Source: Selenomonadaceae bacterium
GTDB lineage: Bacteria; Bacillota; Negativicutes; Selenomonadales; Selenomonadaceae
DNA: 51,757 nt
Direction of reading: 5' to 3'
Assembly (NCBI GenBank): GCA_017527075.1
Contig: JAFXQM010000021.1
Location: forward strand, 1-51,757
In this document: piece after piece, positions 33,724 to 41,097 of the stretch
Numbering within the stretch: the stretch's first letter is position 1
How the letters are laid out: every line of letters begins with the position of its first letter
The notes under the pieces: generated by a model
Database searches by the model: none
What the model was told of the DNA's origin: nothing
Seen by the model: the letters and a program-made list of their open reading frames with translations, nothing else
Made by a program: the position numbers and the translations under genes

Positions 33724-33885
33724 GGCCGTCAAGGATGACCAACGCCCCCGCGAGGCGTCCTTTCTCTTTGCAACTTTCTCTTTGGACACGCAAAGAGAAA
33801 GTTGATTCAAAAAATAAAAGTCATTCATCAGCCCGAGGAGCACGACGACAGGTTCTGCGAGTCCACTCTTGAGAAAGACGGGACG
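33720..33885. repeat. dispersed intergenic repeat, copy 2
   Basis: TTGAGGCCGTCAAGGATGACC, then AACGCCCCCGCGAGG, then the hairpin CAACTTTCTCTTTG (33771-33784), loop GACACG, CAAAGAGAAAGTTG (33791-33804), then GATTCAAAAA and TCCACTCTTGAGAAAGA. It fills the whole gap between two convergent genes and carries the stop codon of the left one. Compared with copy 1 it lacks the CATCCGGCGCACACC block. Confidence 0.9.
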
Positions 33886-33888
33886 AGC

Positions 33889-35418
33889 TCACCAAGGCAC
33901 GAACTCCCAATGCACTTCCAATTTCTTGCGTTTGCCGCGCCAACGGAGCACCGCCTGCGAGCAATGCAAATCGTGATACCAATAATAATCCACGTCCTCG
34001 ACGGTGTGATTGTCCGCGTTCCACTTCACGCCGACGACGACTCTGTCCTTGGGCGTAATCCAATAACTCGCGCCCGCCTCCAGCTTCCTTGAGTAATCGT
34101 CATTGTCGAAATCGAAAACGGAGTTCAGAGAATTATTTTTGTTGTAAGAGTAGCCGACGTAAGCCGCGAGCCTGTCGGTGAATTCTCTGGCGAGCAGCGC
34201 ATGATAGTTGAAGCCGCGGACGTCTGTGTCGCCGGCTCTTTTTGTATTCTTCACGTCGTCCTTGGTGATTTTGTATCCCGTGTGCAGGAAGAGAAAAAAT
34301 TTTCCGAGAGCAATCGGGTCGTGATACAAATTGAATTCGTATTCTTGATGCGTGCTTGCGATGGAATTTTGTCTCCAGTGACCGACTTCGCCCTCGATAC
34401 GGAAACTCATGGGCACTCCGCCCTCGAAATGTTTTTCGTACCAAATGTCCAGCGACGGTTCCTTTTGAATCCAGCGGGCGTCGTTGTCGTCGTAGAAGCC
34501 GTACTTCACACAGCCGCTGAGTTCACGGTTGAAATAAAAAATTTCGGCGTTGCTGCGGATGCCGTGCTTGCTTTCAATGTGCGCGCCGATTAAAAAGTCC
34601 CAGTGCTTGGCAATCGGAAATTTAAAATTGTCGCGAATGTAAACGCCCTGGTCCGAGTTGTATCCGACGCGCGGGAAATAATTTTTTTCCTTCGCGCCGA
34701 GCTGCCGCTCCTCATAATCTTTCGTGCCGACGACTTTATTTTTTATCCAGAACTTGACGTTGTACATGCGCACGACTTGTTCCGGCCAAATTTCCATTCG
34801 CTCCGCGCTGAGATGATAATCGGGAGACTTCGCGCCGCATTTGGTCTGCGTGCCGTCGTAAACAACGATGTGGTCGGGATAAAATTCAAAGCGTTTGCCC
34901 GTCAGGTAATACTCGCCCATCTTGCCGTTGGCGGATTCCATGGTGCCGGTCTTCGTGCCGTAGTTGTAATAAGTTTTGTATCCGTCGAGCGTGACACGCG
35001 GCGCGCCCTCCGTCAGCTGCAGGACGTGAGCTTTGTCGTCGACGCGAACGAATTGCTGCTTGACGTTGCCCTTTGCCTCGTCGCTCTGAAAACGGTAGCC
35101 TTCGAGCTGAATGATATCGACTTTGCCCGTCGCGATGAATTCGCCGCTGCCCGAATAGTAAACCAAATCGTCGCCCTCAAACACGGCGGGGACGGGGTCA
35201 CCTTCCTTCGGCTCTTGCGGCAACTGAGCCTTGGCGGTTTCAATGTCGTCGAGCAATTTCTGTTGCTCCTCGGTCAATTGGTTTTCGCGAGCCTCGCGCC
35301 GCTGATTTTCAATGTAATCGAAAACTTCCGTGCCCGTGTCCGAACTCGCCTCATAAACTGCCTCCGCCGTCGAGCTGACGAACAGCGCGGCGCATATGAC
35401 GCCCAAAAATTTTTTCAT
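33889..35418 (-). CDS. LptD/OstA-like outer-membrane protein
   Basis: 509 aa from the ATG at 35418, with GAGGA at proper spacing; an ATG at 35424 has no room for an SD. Signal peptide MKKFLGVICAALFVSSTAEA. An OstA-type beta-jellyroll follows (EGDDLVYYSGSGEFIATGKVDI to LTGKRFEFYP, residues about 80-200), then a beta-barrel region of alternating aromatic strands ending in the aromatic residue Trp (EFVPW), typical of barrel C-termini. LptD inserts LPS into the outer leaflet; this protein is shorter than the roughly 780-residue proteobacterial LptD, as is usual in Negativicutes. The LPS-specific disulfide cysteines are not obvious. Downstream of an envelope gene (35421), nearly abutting. Confidence 0.75.
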   Translation of the reverse strand: MKKFLGVICAALFVSSTAEAVYEASSDTGTEVFDYIENQRREARENQLTEEQQKLLDDIETAKAQLPQEPKEGDPVPAVFEGDDLVYYSGSGEFIATGKVDIIQLEGYRFQSDEAKGNVKQQFVRVDDKAHVLQLTEGAPRVTLDGYKTYYNYGTKTGTMESANGKMGEYYLTGKRFEFYPDHIVVYDGTQTKCGAKSPDYHLSAERMEIWPEQVVRMYNVKFWIKNKVVGTKDYEERQLGAKEKNYFPRVGYNSDQGVYIRDNFKFPIAKHWDFLIGAHIESKHGIRSNAEIFYFNRELSGCVKYGFYDDNDARWIQKEPSLDIWYEKHFEGGVPMSFRIEGEVGHWRQNSIASTHQEYEFNLYHDPIALGKFFLFLHTGYKITKDDVKNTKRAGDTDVRGFNYHALLAREFTDRLAAYVGYSYNKNNSLNSVFDFDNDDYSRKLEAGASYWITPKDRVVVGVKWNADNHTVEDVDYYWYHDLHCSQAVLRWRGKRKKLEVHWEFVPW

Positions 35419-35420
35419 CG

Positions 35421-36611
35421 TCATTCCTCGTCAAAAATTTCTACAATCGGTCCGTCGTAACCTTCGAGCGTTTTACCTTCTTCGGGGCGCGGCGGGGACG
35501 GCTGCTGCTCCTGAGGCTTCTGCGCGGTCGGTTCTTTGTCAACTTGAACAAGAATTTGGTCGTCGTTTCTCTGCGGAGGCGGAGGAGGCGTCGCGTTCAT
35601 TTCTTCGGGCGAAAGTCCTTCGTCGGTCTGCGTCGGCTGAGTTGTCGTCGGCGTGTTGATTAAAGCTTCGTCGGGTGTCACGTCCGTCACGTTGCCGCTG
35701 CCCTTCGGGTTCACGCCGTAAACGACAATTGGAGTTTTTATCTGCACGTAAAGTTCGACGCCCGCCGGCAAGTCGATATTTTTTCCGCGAACGAGAACTT
35801 CCTCAATGCTTTTGTTCTTGCCGGAAAAAGTTTGACCGAGCAAGCTGAGCCCGCGCGCCATCGAATCGGCAGTCATTGCGTCGACGGCCTCCACGCCCGT
35901 GAAAATTTTTACGTCCTGTCCGTCGATTGCTTTGAGCGCGTGAAAGTCCGCTTCGATTTTTCCGTTGCTGAAAATATTTTTGGCGCGGTGGACGTTGACG
36001 ACGACTCCCTCGCCGGGCAAGCCGTTGGCGAAAACCAAATTGCCGTCGACGAAAACATCTTCGACAACTTTAATCGGAATGGTGTCGCCCGCCTGCAATG
36101 TCTTGGAGCCGACGGGCACAGTCGTCGCGACCTTTATCAAAAGATTTTCGGGAATGGGAGTCAGAACAATCGGCAAAATTTCTTCGCCGTAAGATGCTTT
36201 GGCGAGCGCGCGAATCCTCTCGTTGAAGGTGCCTTCGACGCGGCTACCCAAGATTGTATTCTCCAACGCCGTGAGCCTTCTTTCGACGCCTCCGCTTTGA
36301 ACTTCGTGGTTGACGTTCCATTCAAGCGCGTTTATCTTCGCCAAGATGCCCGGGCCCGCGTTGTTGTCGTAAAGTTCGTTGTAAATCAAATCGATTCGGG
36401 CGTTCATGTTGCCCGTCATGTTTTGCCCGCTGTAACTTTTTTCCAGGCGGCTGATTCGGTCGAGCATCGCGCCGCTCTGTTCAATGCCGTAAGTGTCCGT
36501 TTCAATTTTTGCGAGCTTTGCGTTGGCCGAATCTTCGGGCGCCGCAAAGACCGACGCGGAAAAAATCATCGACGCCGCCAGTGCCCCGCAAAAAATTTTT
36601 TTCCAACTCAT
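35421..36611 (-). CDS. exported envelope protein of unknown function with Pro-rich tail
   Basis: 396 aa, ATG at 36611 with GGAGGG upstream (a GTG lies one codon earlier). Signal peptide to about residue 24 (MIFSASVFA). Residues about 30-140 show repeated DRISRLEKSY / RLTALEN heptad-like segments, probably coiled coil. The middle part has beta-rich motifs (LLIKVATTVPVGSKTLQAGDTIPIKVVEDVFVDG). The tail is rich in Pro, Gln and Glu (ATPPPPPQRNDD) and would extend through the periplasm. It precedes the LptD-like gene by 2 nt, suggesting a role in outer-membrane assembly. No named family was recognised. Confidence 0.75.
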   Translation of the reverse strand: MSWKKIFCGALAASMIFSASVFAAPEDSANAKLAKIETDTYGIEQSGAMLDRISRLEKSYSGQNMTGNMNARIDLIYNELYDNNAGPGILAKINALEWNVNHEVQSGGVERRLTALENTILGSRVEGTFNERIRALAKASYGEEILPIVLTPIPENLLIKVATTVPVGSKTLQAGDTIPIKVVEDVFVDGNLVFANGLPGEGVVVNVHRAKNIFSNGKIEADFHALKAIDGQDVKIFTGVEAVDAMTADSMARGLSLLGQTFSGKNKSIEEVLVRGKNIDLPAGVELYVQIKTPIVVYGVNPKGSGNVTDVTPDEALINTPTTTQPTQTDEGLSPEEMNATPPPPPQRNDDQILVQVDKEPTAQKPQEQQPSPPRPEEGKTLEGYDGPIVEIFDEE

Positions 36612-36650
36612 CACAATTCCCTCCGCGTTTTTTTCAAATTAATCAAGCGG

Positions 36651-36680
36651 ATTATAACAGGTATCAGCCGTTTTCTGCAA
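36651..36680 (-). promoter_or_regulatory. promoter of the envelope protein-LptD-like operon
   Basis: Minus strand TTGCAG (36680-36675), 18-nt spacer, TATAAT (36656-36651). Back to back with the bofA promoter; the two -35 boxes are 4 nt apart. Confidence 0.7.
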
Positions 36681-36684
36681 CGCC

Positions 36685-36713
36685 TTGAAAAATTTCTTGC
36701 CGCGTTGTAGAAT
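36685..36713 (+). promoter_or_regulatory. promoter of bofA
   Basis: TTGAAA (36685-36690), 17-nt spacer, TAGAAT (36708-36713). The adjacent divergent promoter implies possible mutual influence. Confidence 0.7.
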
Positions 36714-36744
36714 CACGAAAAATTTTTTGGAGGAGTTTAAAGCA

Positions 36745-36984
36745 ATGATTGAAATCGCAGTCGGATTGGTCGCGGGGCTTTTGATTCTTCTCGCGCTGAA
36801 ATTTTTCATCGAGCTGCCGTTCAAAATAATTTGGAACAGCATAATCGGCGCGGCGATTCTCTACCTGGTGAACTTAACGGGAATCCTCACGATAAAGATA
36901 ACTTTCATTCACGCGCTGATTGTCGGCGTGTTCGGAGTGCCGGGCTTGATTCTCTTGGCAATTTATTTGAACTTCATCAAATGA
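36745..36984 (+). CDS. BofA family protein (pro-sigma-K processing inhibitor family)
   Basis: 79 aa, ATG with TTGGAGGAG upstream. Two to three membrane segments: IAVGLVAGLLILLALKFF, IIGAAILYLVNLTG and ALIVGVFGVPGLILLAIYL, the last with the GVPG(L) motif typical of BofA. In Bacillus, BofA holds the SpoIVFB protease inactive until SpoIVB cleaves; many Negativicutes keep a short BofA relative. An S55/SpoIVB-type gene is present at 25317. The stop overlaps the start of the next gene (ATGA). Confidence 0.8.
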   Translation: MIEIAVGLVAGLLILLALKFFIELPFKIIWNSIIGAAILYLVNLTGILTIKITFIHALIVGVFGVPGLILLAIYLNFIK

Positions 36985-37424
36985 AATTTCAAACGGCAAG
37001 GTTTCACAGCAGCGCGGAGCCTCAGTCGCTGTTCGACAGAGTGCGCGCGAAGATGTCGGCCGTCACTCATTTGGATTTACACGGCGATCATTATCGCCGA
37101 AGAAAAATTGAACGCAACGTGCCGAGTTACGTCTTGGGCAAGATTGAAAATTTTAACGCGGCTGAGTGGGAGCTCGTCATGTGCGAGGTGCGAACGGACA
37201 AAGGCAAGTTCGTGAACTCGACTTGGGAATTGAACTTCGACGGGCGCGCTTATCGAATAACGATTGGATTCAACAACACGGTCATGACGGTCGTGCAAAA
37301 AAAAATCGGCGGCCGCGGCGAGTTCGTGACGGGCGGCGCGCTTTACGATTTCGTGGAGCGAATTAACTCCGAGCTCATAAAAAATTCCGAGAAACTTGTT
37401 GTGAAAGTTACAGCGACAATTTGA
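36981..37424 (+). CDS. unknown protein translationally coupled to bofA
   Basis: 147 aa, ATG overlapping the bofA stop. No membrane segment or signal peptide. Features: LDLHGDHYRRRKIERNVPSYV near 33-53, an alpha/beta region with WELVMCEVRTDKGKFVNSTW and YRITIGFNNTVMTVVQKK, and a C-terminal helix. The His/Asp pattern LDLHGDHY might be a metal or nuclease-like site, but I recognise no family. The stop TGA lies in TTGAGGCCGTCA, the start of repeat copy 3. Confidence 0.7.
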   Translation: MKFQTARFHSSAEPQSLFDRVRAKMSAVTHLDLHGDHYRRRKIERNVPSYVLGKIENFNAAEWELVMCEVRTDKGKFVNSTWELNFDGRAYRITIGFNNTVMTVVQKKIGGRGEFVTGGALYDFVERINSELIKNSEKLVVKVTATI

Positions 37425-37500
37425 GGCCGTCAAAGGCATCCGGCGCACACCACTCACGGGTGATTTGCGTGTTCAAGAGTTCTGAATCAAAATCATTTAT
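37421..37500. repeat. dispersed intergenic repeat, copy 3 (short)
   Basis: TTGAGGCCGTCAAAGG, then CATCCGGCGCACACC (shared with copy 1), then CTCACGGGTGA, then GAATCAAAATCATTTATG (compare GATTCAAAA...TCATTTAT of copy 1). The 14-bp hairpin block is missing. It supplies the stop codon of the left gene and passes directly into a solo IS end. Confidence 0.7.
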
Positions 37501-37532
37501 GTTTTTCTTTTACTTGAGTTTACCAACAGTCC
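37497..37532 (-). mobile_element. solo IS5-type end (remnant)
   Basis: The minus strand from 37532 reads GGACTGTTGGTAAACTCAAG, then TAAAAGAAAAACATAA. This matches the transposase-proximal end of the left IS (GGGTTGTTGGTAAATTCAGG, then TAAAGAAAAAACATAA) over about 35 nt. It is followed outward by CTAA, a YTAR-type target. No transposase accompanies it. The stop codon of the CDF gene lies in this target. Confidence 0.8.
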
Positions 37533-38663
37533 CTAACAAAACTGGTGATCCAGATGAATGATGGCGCGGTCGTCGTGATGAAGTTCAATCAGCCGCCGCT
37601 GAAATTTTTTGCGCAGGTCGCGGTCGCTCATTAGAAAATTCCACGGGACAGCCACGTCGAAAATTAATTTCCTGCCGGTCTTGTAGGGTACAACGCGGAA
37701 GTCGTGCAAAGTCAGGCGCGTATCAATCTCGGCGAGAATTTTTTCGGCAAGGGCGCGGTGTTCGTCGAAGGCACTGTCGCCTTGGATGACGGGGTCGACG
37801 TGAAGCGTGGCGGAAACATGGAAGGTCGAATGGAGTTTTCGTTCCAGGCGGTCGATAATTTCATGCGCCTCAAGCAATTTCAAAGTCGCGGGCATTTCCA
37901 CGTGCATGGAGACGAAAAATTGCTTTGCGCCGTAACGGTGGACAATCAAATCGTGGACGCCCAAAACTTCGGGGGCGTCGGTGACGATTTTTTTTATGCC
38001 GTCGAGGAATTCAGGGTCGGGTCGGTCGCCGAGCAGCGGATTTAAAATATCTTTAAGAGCGGAGAAGCCGCCGCGCAAGATGAAAGCCGAGACGAAAACG
38101 CCCGCGCCGCCGTCGATATTGATGCCGAAGTAAATCCAGAGGTAAATGGAAAAGATGACGACGCTCGTGGCGAGGCAGTCGGTGAAGCTGTCGAGAGCCG
38201 CCGCGCCCAATGCCTGCGAATTAATTTTGCGAGCGGCGAAGCGGTAGAGGAGTCCGAGAAAAAATTTGGCGACGACACTCACGCCCAGCACAAACATGGT
38301 GATTAAGCCGGCGTCCATTTCCTCCGGGTTGATGATTTTGTCGACGGAAGAGAGCAGGAGTTTGCCGCCGACGAGAATCATGCCCGCCGCCACGAAGAGC
38401 CCCGCGAGATATTCGGCGCGCCCGTGCCCGAAGGGGTGCTCCTCGTCGGGCGGCTTGGCGGCAATGCGGAACCCTGCGAGCATAATGGCGGAGGTGGCGA
38501 CGTCGGAGAGGTTATTGAGGCCGTCGGCGATAATGGAAATCGCGCCGCTGAGTACGCCGATAAAAATTTTGACGCCGCTGAGTAAAAGATTTATGCAAAT
38601 GCCCGCGCCGCTGACGAATTGCCCGAAGCCCTCGCGTGTCGAGAGGTTAAAAAATTTTTTCAC
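37533..38663 (-). CDS. cation diffusion facilitator (CDF) transporter
   Basis: 376 aa, GTG start overlapping the GT8 stop (TGTGA). Six membrane helices in the first 210 residues, with the CDF metal-site motifs SIIADGLNNLSDVATSAIMLAGF (first DxxxD site), HPFGHGRAEYLAGL and the ALDSFTDCLATSVV segment (second DxxxD site). A C-terminal cytosolic metal-binding domain follows with several His residues (VHDLIVHRYG, HVSATLHVDPV). Exports Zn2+, Fe2+, Mn2+ or similar. The extreme C-terminus HLDHQFC-stop is formed at an IS-end target, so it may have been altered by the insertion. Confidence 0.92.
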   Translation of the reverse strand: MKKFFNLSTREGFGQFVSGAGICINLLLSGVKIFIGVLSGAISIIADGLNNLSDVATSAIMLAGFRIAAKPPDEEHPFGHGRAEYLAGLFVAAGMILVGGKLLLSSVDKIINPEEMDAGLITMFVLGVSVVAKFFLGLLYRFAARKINSQALGAAALDSFTDCLATSVVIFSIYLWIYFGINIDGGAGVFVSAFILRGGFSALKDILNPLLGDRPDPEFLDGIKKIVTDAPEVLGVHDLIVHRYGAKQFFVSMHVEMPATLKLLEAHEIIDRLERKLHSTFHVSATLHVDPVIQGDSAFDEHRALAEKILAEIDTRLTLHDFRVVPYKTGRKLIFDVAVPWNFLMSDRDLRKKFQRRLIELHHDDRAIIHLDHQFC

Positions 38664-39868
38664 AGTGCTTGAATGAAATTGTATTCGAGGCGCGGCTGTT
38701 GATATTGTTTCTGCGTCACGAATAAAAATCCGTTCACGAAGTCCTCAAACTCTTTGAAGCCGTTGCGAACCAATTCATCTTTGAACGGAGGATAAAACGG
38801 CACGAAGATAAAAAACATCGTCTTGCCGTGTTGAGACTTCATCTTTGATAAAAGTTTCTTCAAGGAAGTGTCGTCAACCATTTCGATAAATTTTTCGTCT
38901 TCGCGGACAGCAAAAAGAGCTTTGACGAAATTTATCCCGTTCGGCTCAATGCAAAAGGCGCGGCGGCGACCGGCATAAACTTTCATGAGCCACTGCGTCA
39001 ACTCAATCCTTTGGTCGATAGTGTTATCGATTTCTCTTCCCATGTTGTGAAAAACTTCGGCGTTTGACCAAGGCGTCTTTGAAAAATTTTCCAACCACAA
39101 TTTGTTGTAAACGTCATAGGAATTCAAACCGATACAGCGTCCCGCGTAGTGATAAATTTTTTTCGCAACGGGCGCACGTCTCAGGCGTTCGGCGTCCGAA
39201 AAAGAATCGAACTTCTGCTCAAGTCTGAAATAATTTTCGGAAAAGGCAGCGTTCAAAATATCTTGGTCGGGCGATTCGCAAGCGGGATTGTCGGAAAGGA
39301 ATTGCACGCCGTCATAAAAAAACTTTTCATCAAGTTTATCGAGGTCAAAAATCATCACGCCCGAACAAAAATAATTTTCTTTCCGAACGCGCCCGGTGTT
39401 GAGGACAAATTTATTCGATACCATGTTGTTGAAAGTTGCCTCGACTTCGGGAACAGCAGCCACCGTAAAATTTCCCAAGTCTTGCCGCCAAAGTTCCATG
39501 ATGTCCAGATTGACGATTGTATCCGCGTCGAGGTAAATCATTTTGCCGCCGCCGAAAATTTTTTTCATAAGCAGGCGATAAAACGCGCCGATACTGAAAC
39601 GCATATTGATTTTGTCGAGGAGCTTTTCGCGAAGAAGATTTATTTCGTTCGGGCAAAGAGCGGCGACGTTGTGGAAGTTCACGCGTTGACCGTAGCAACC
39701 CGCGAGGTAGGAAAATTTATCGCGATTGTCGGCAGTCAAGGTCGGGTCGTGAAGGATATGAATTGTCACGGGCGCGGAAGTGTTTTCAAAAATTGAAGCC
39801 ATTGTCGTGCCGACGAATTTGGAATAGTGACCGTCGGCGTCATGAAGTCCGAAGCAAACATGAATCAT
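38660..39868 (-). CDS. family 8 glycosyltransferase
   Basis: 402 aa. The GT8 fold is clear: ICFGLHDADGHYSKFVGTTMASIFEN-like start, YRLLMKKIFGGGKMIYLDADTIVNLDIMELW with the metal-binding DAD at about 113-115, and FCSGVMIFDLDKLDE. GT8 enzymes add galactose or glucose to LPS cores or wall polymers, retaining configuration. An extra C-terminal part of about 120 residues (from EIDNTIDQRIEL) is not part of the GT core. The ATG overlaps the cobD stop by 4 nt (ATGA), and GGAGG precedes it. Donor and acceptor unknown. Confidence 0.9.
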   Translation of the reverse strand: MIHVCFGLHDADGHYSKFVGTTMASIFENTSAPVTIHILHDPTLTADNRDKFSYLAGCYGQRVNFHNVAALCPNEINLLREKLLDKINMRFSIGAFYRLLMKKIFGGGKMIYLDADTIVNLDIMELWRQDLGNFTVAAVPEVEATFNNMVSNKFVLNTGRVRKENYFCSGVMIFDLDKLDEKFFYDGVQFLSDNPACESPDQDILNAAFSENYFRLEQKFDSFSDAERLRRAPVAKKIYHYAGRCIGLNSYDVYNKLWLENFSKTPWSNAEVFHNMGREIDNTIDQRIELTQWLMKVYAGRRRAFCIEPNGINFVKALFAVREDEKFIEMVDDTSLKKLLSKMKSQHGKTMFFIFVPFYPPFKDELVRNGFKEFEDFVNGFLFVTQKQYQQPRLEYNFIQAL

Positions 39869-40983
39869 TTAAAACCCTCCAATATTTTTTTGAGCGCGTC
39901 AAGCAGGCGCAGATTTTCTTTTCGCGAACGAATTGCCGAGCGCAGAAAAGTTTGGTCGAGCCCCGCGAAGTTCGCGCAACTCCTCAGCAAAATTTTTTCC
40001 CGCCGCAGTGAGTGCAAAATTTCTTGGGCGTGTTCGTGACGGAAGAGGATGAAGTTGACCGACGGCGGAAAGATTTCCACGCCGCAAATTTTACTGAGCC
40101 GTTCCGCGAAAAATTTTTTCTCCGCCGCCAGCCACGCGCGAGTTCGCCGCAAAAAATCTTCGTCGGACAAAGCCGCGACGCCCGCCTTTTGCGCCAGGAA
40201 GTTCACGTTCCACACGTCCTTGGCGAGATTCAAACGCGCCGCCAAATTTTCTTCGACGACGGCAAAACCCAAACGCAACCCCGGTATCGCGAAAATTTTT
40301 GTGAGCGACTGCACGACCGAAATTTTTTCCGAGATGAAATTTCTGACGGATTGGACGTCGAGGAAGTCAATGAACGATTCGTCGACGACGACGCTTGAGA
40401 CTTCGGCGAGCCGCAAAATTTTTTCCGCCGCCGGCAAATTTCCCGTGGGATTATTGGGGCGACCGATTATCACGCAGTCGGCTTTGGTGTGCGCGAGCTT
40501 TTCCGCGTCGAGCGAGAAATTTTCTTCCGCGCGGGTGAAAAAATATTTCACGTCACAGCCTGCCGCCCGCGCCGCCCGCTCATATTCGGAGAAACTTGGC
40601 ACGGGCAACACGACACGCTTGGGGCGGGTCACGTTCAGGTAGAGATAAAAAAATTCCGCCGCGCCGTTGAGCACGACCAAATTTTTTTCGGGCACGTTGT
40701 AACGCTGAGAGATTGCGCGCTTGAGTTCGGAGGCGTTCGGGTCAGGGTAATTGACCACGCCGCGAAGATTTTCCGCCAGCGTCGCCAAAATTTTTTCCGA
40801 CAAGCCGAGCGGATTAATATTCGCGCTGAAGTCGAGCCAGTCACCGATTTTTCCCGCCGCGTCATAAACTTGACCTCCGTGTTCGTATCGTTCGAGCGCG
40901 GTGGGGTCGTTTGAGTTTTGATAACGATTCGGCGCGCTCATTGGGTCAAGCGTCACGCTTGCGCCGTGTTCGTACTGTTCCAA
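39865..40983 (-). CDS. cobD: L-threonine-O-3-phosphate decarboxylase-like aminotransferase CobD
   Basis: About 372 aa PLP enzyme. YEHGGQVYDAAGKIGDWLDFSANINPLG is typical of CobD, which makes (R)-1-amino-2-propanol phosphate for cobalamin; histidinol-phosphate aminotransferase is the alternative. The NPTG loop (IGRPNNPTGNLP) and the PLP-lysine segment (SLTKIFAIPGLRLGF) are visible. TTG start at 40983 with TTGGAGG upstream. The N-terminus is odd: an extra 25-30 residues begin EQYEHGASVTLDPMS, imperfectly repeating the real start ERYEHGG, so the 5' end may be a small duplication. No other cob genes adjoin; cbiK is at 1878. Confidence 0.8.
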   Translation of the reverse strand: MEQYEHGASVTLDPMSAPNRYQNSNDPTALERYEHGGQVYDAAGKIGDWLDFSANINPLGLSEKILATLAENLRGVVNYPDPNASELKRAISQRYNVPEKNLVVLNGAAEFFYLYLNVTRPKRVVLPVPSFSEYERAARAAGCDVKYFFTRAEENFSLDAEKLAHTKADCVIIGRPNNPTGNLPAAEKILRLAEVSSVVVDESFIDFLDVQSVRNFISEKISVVQSLTKIFAIPGLRLGFAVVEENLAARLNLAKDVWNVNFLAQKAGVAALSDEDFLRRTRAWLAAEKKFFAERLSKICGVEIFPPSVNFILFRHEHAQEILHSLRREKILLRSCANFAGLDQTFLRSAIRSRKENLRLLDALKKILEGFK

Positions 40984-41046
40984 AGTTTTTCCTCCAAAAA
41001 ATTTTCCGCCATTATACACGAGGCAAGGCGCGCGCGCAAAAATTTC

Positions 41047-41075
41047 TTGACCCGTCGGCAGATTGAATTTATCAT
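41047..41075 (+). promoter_or_regulatory. promoter of the GTPase cassette
   Basis: TTGACC (41047-41052), 17-nt spacer, TATCAT (41070-41075), followed by AAAGGAGG and the ATG at 41098. Confidence 0.6.
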
Positions 41076-41097
41076 AATCGCAAAGGAGGTTATGCGC

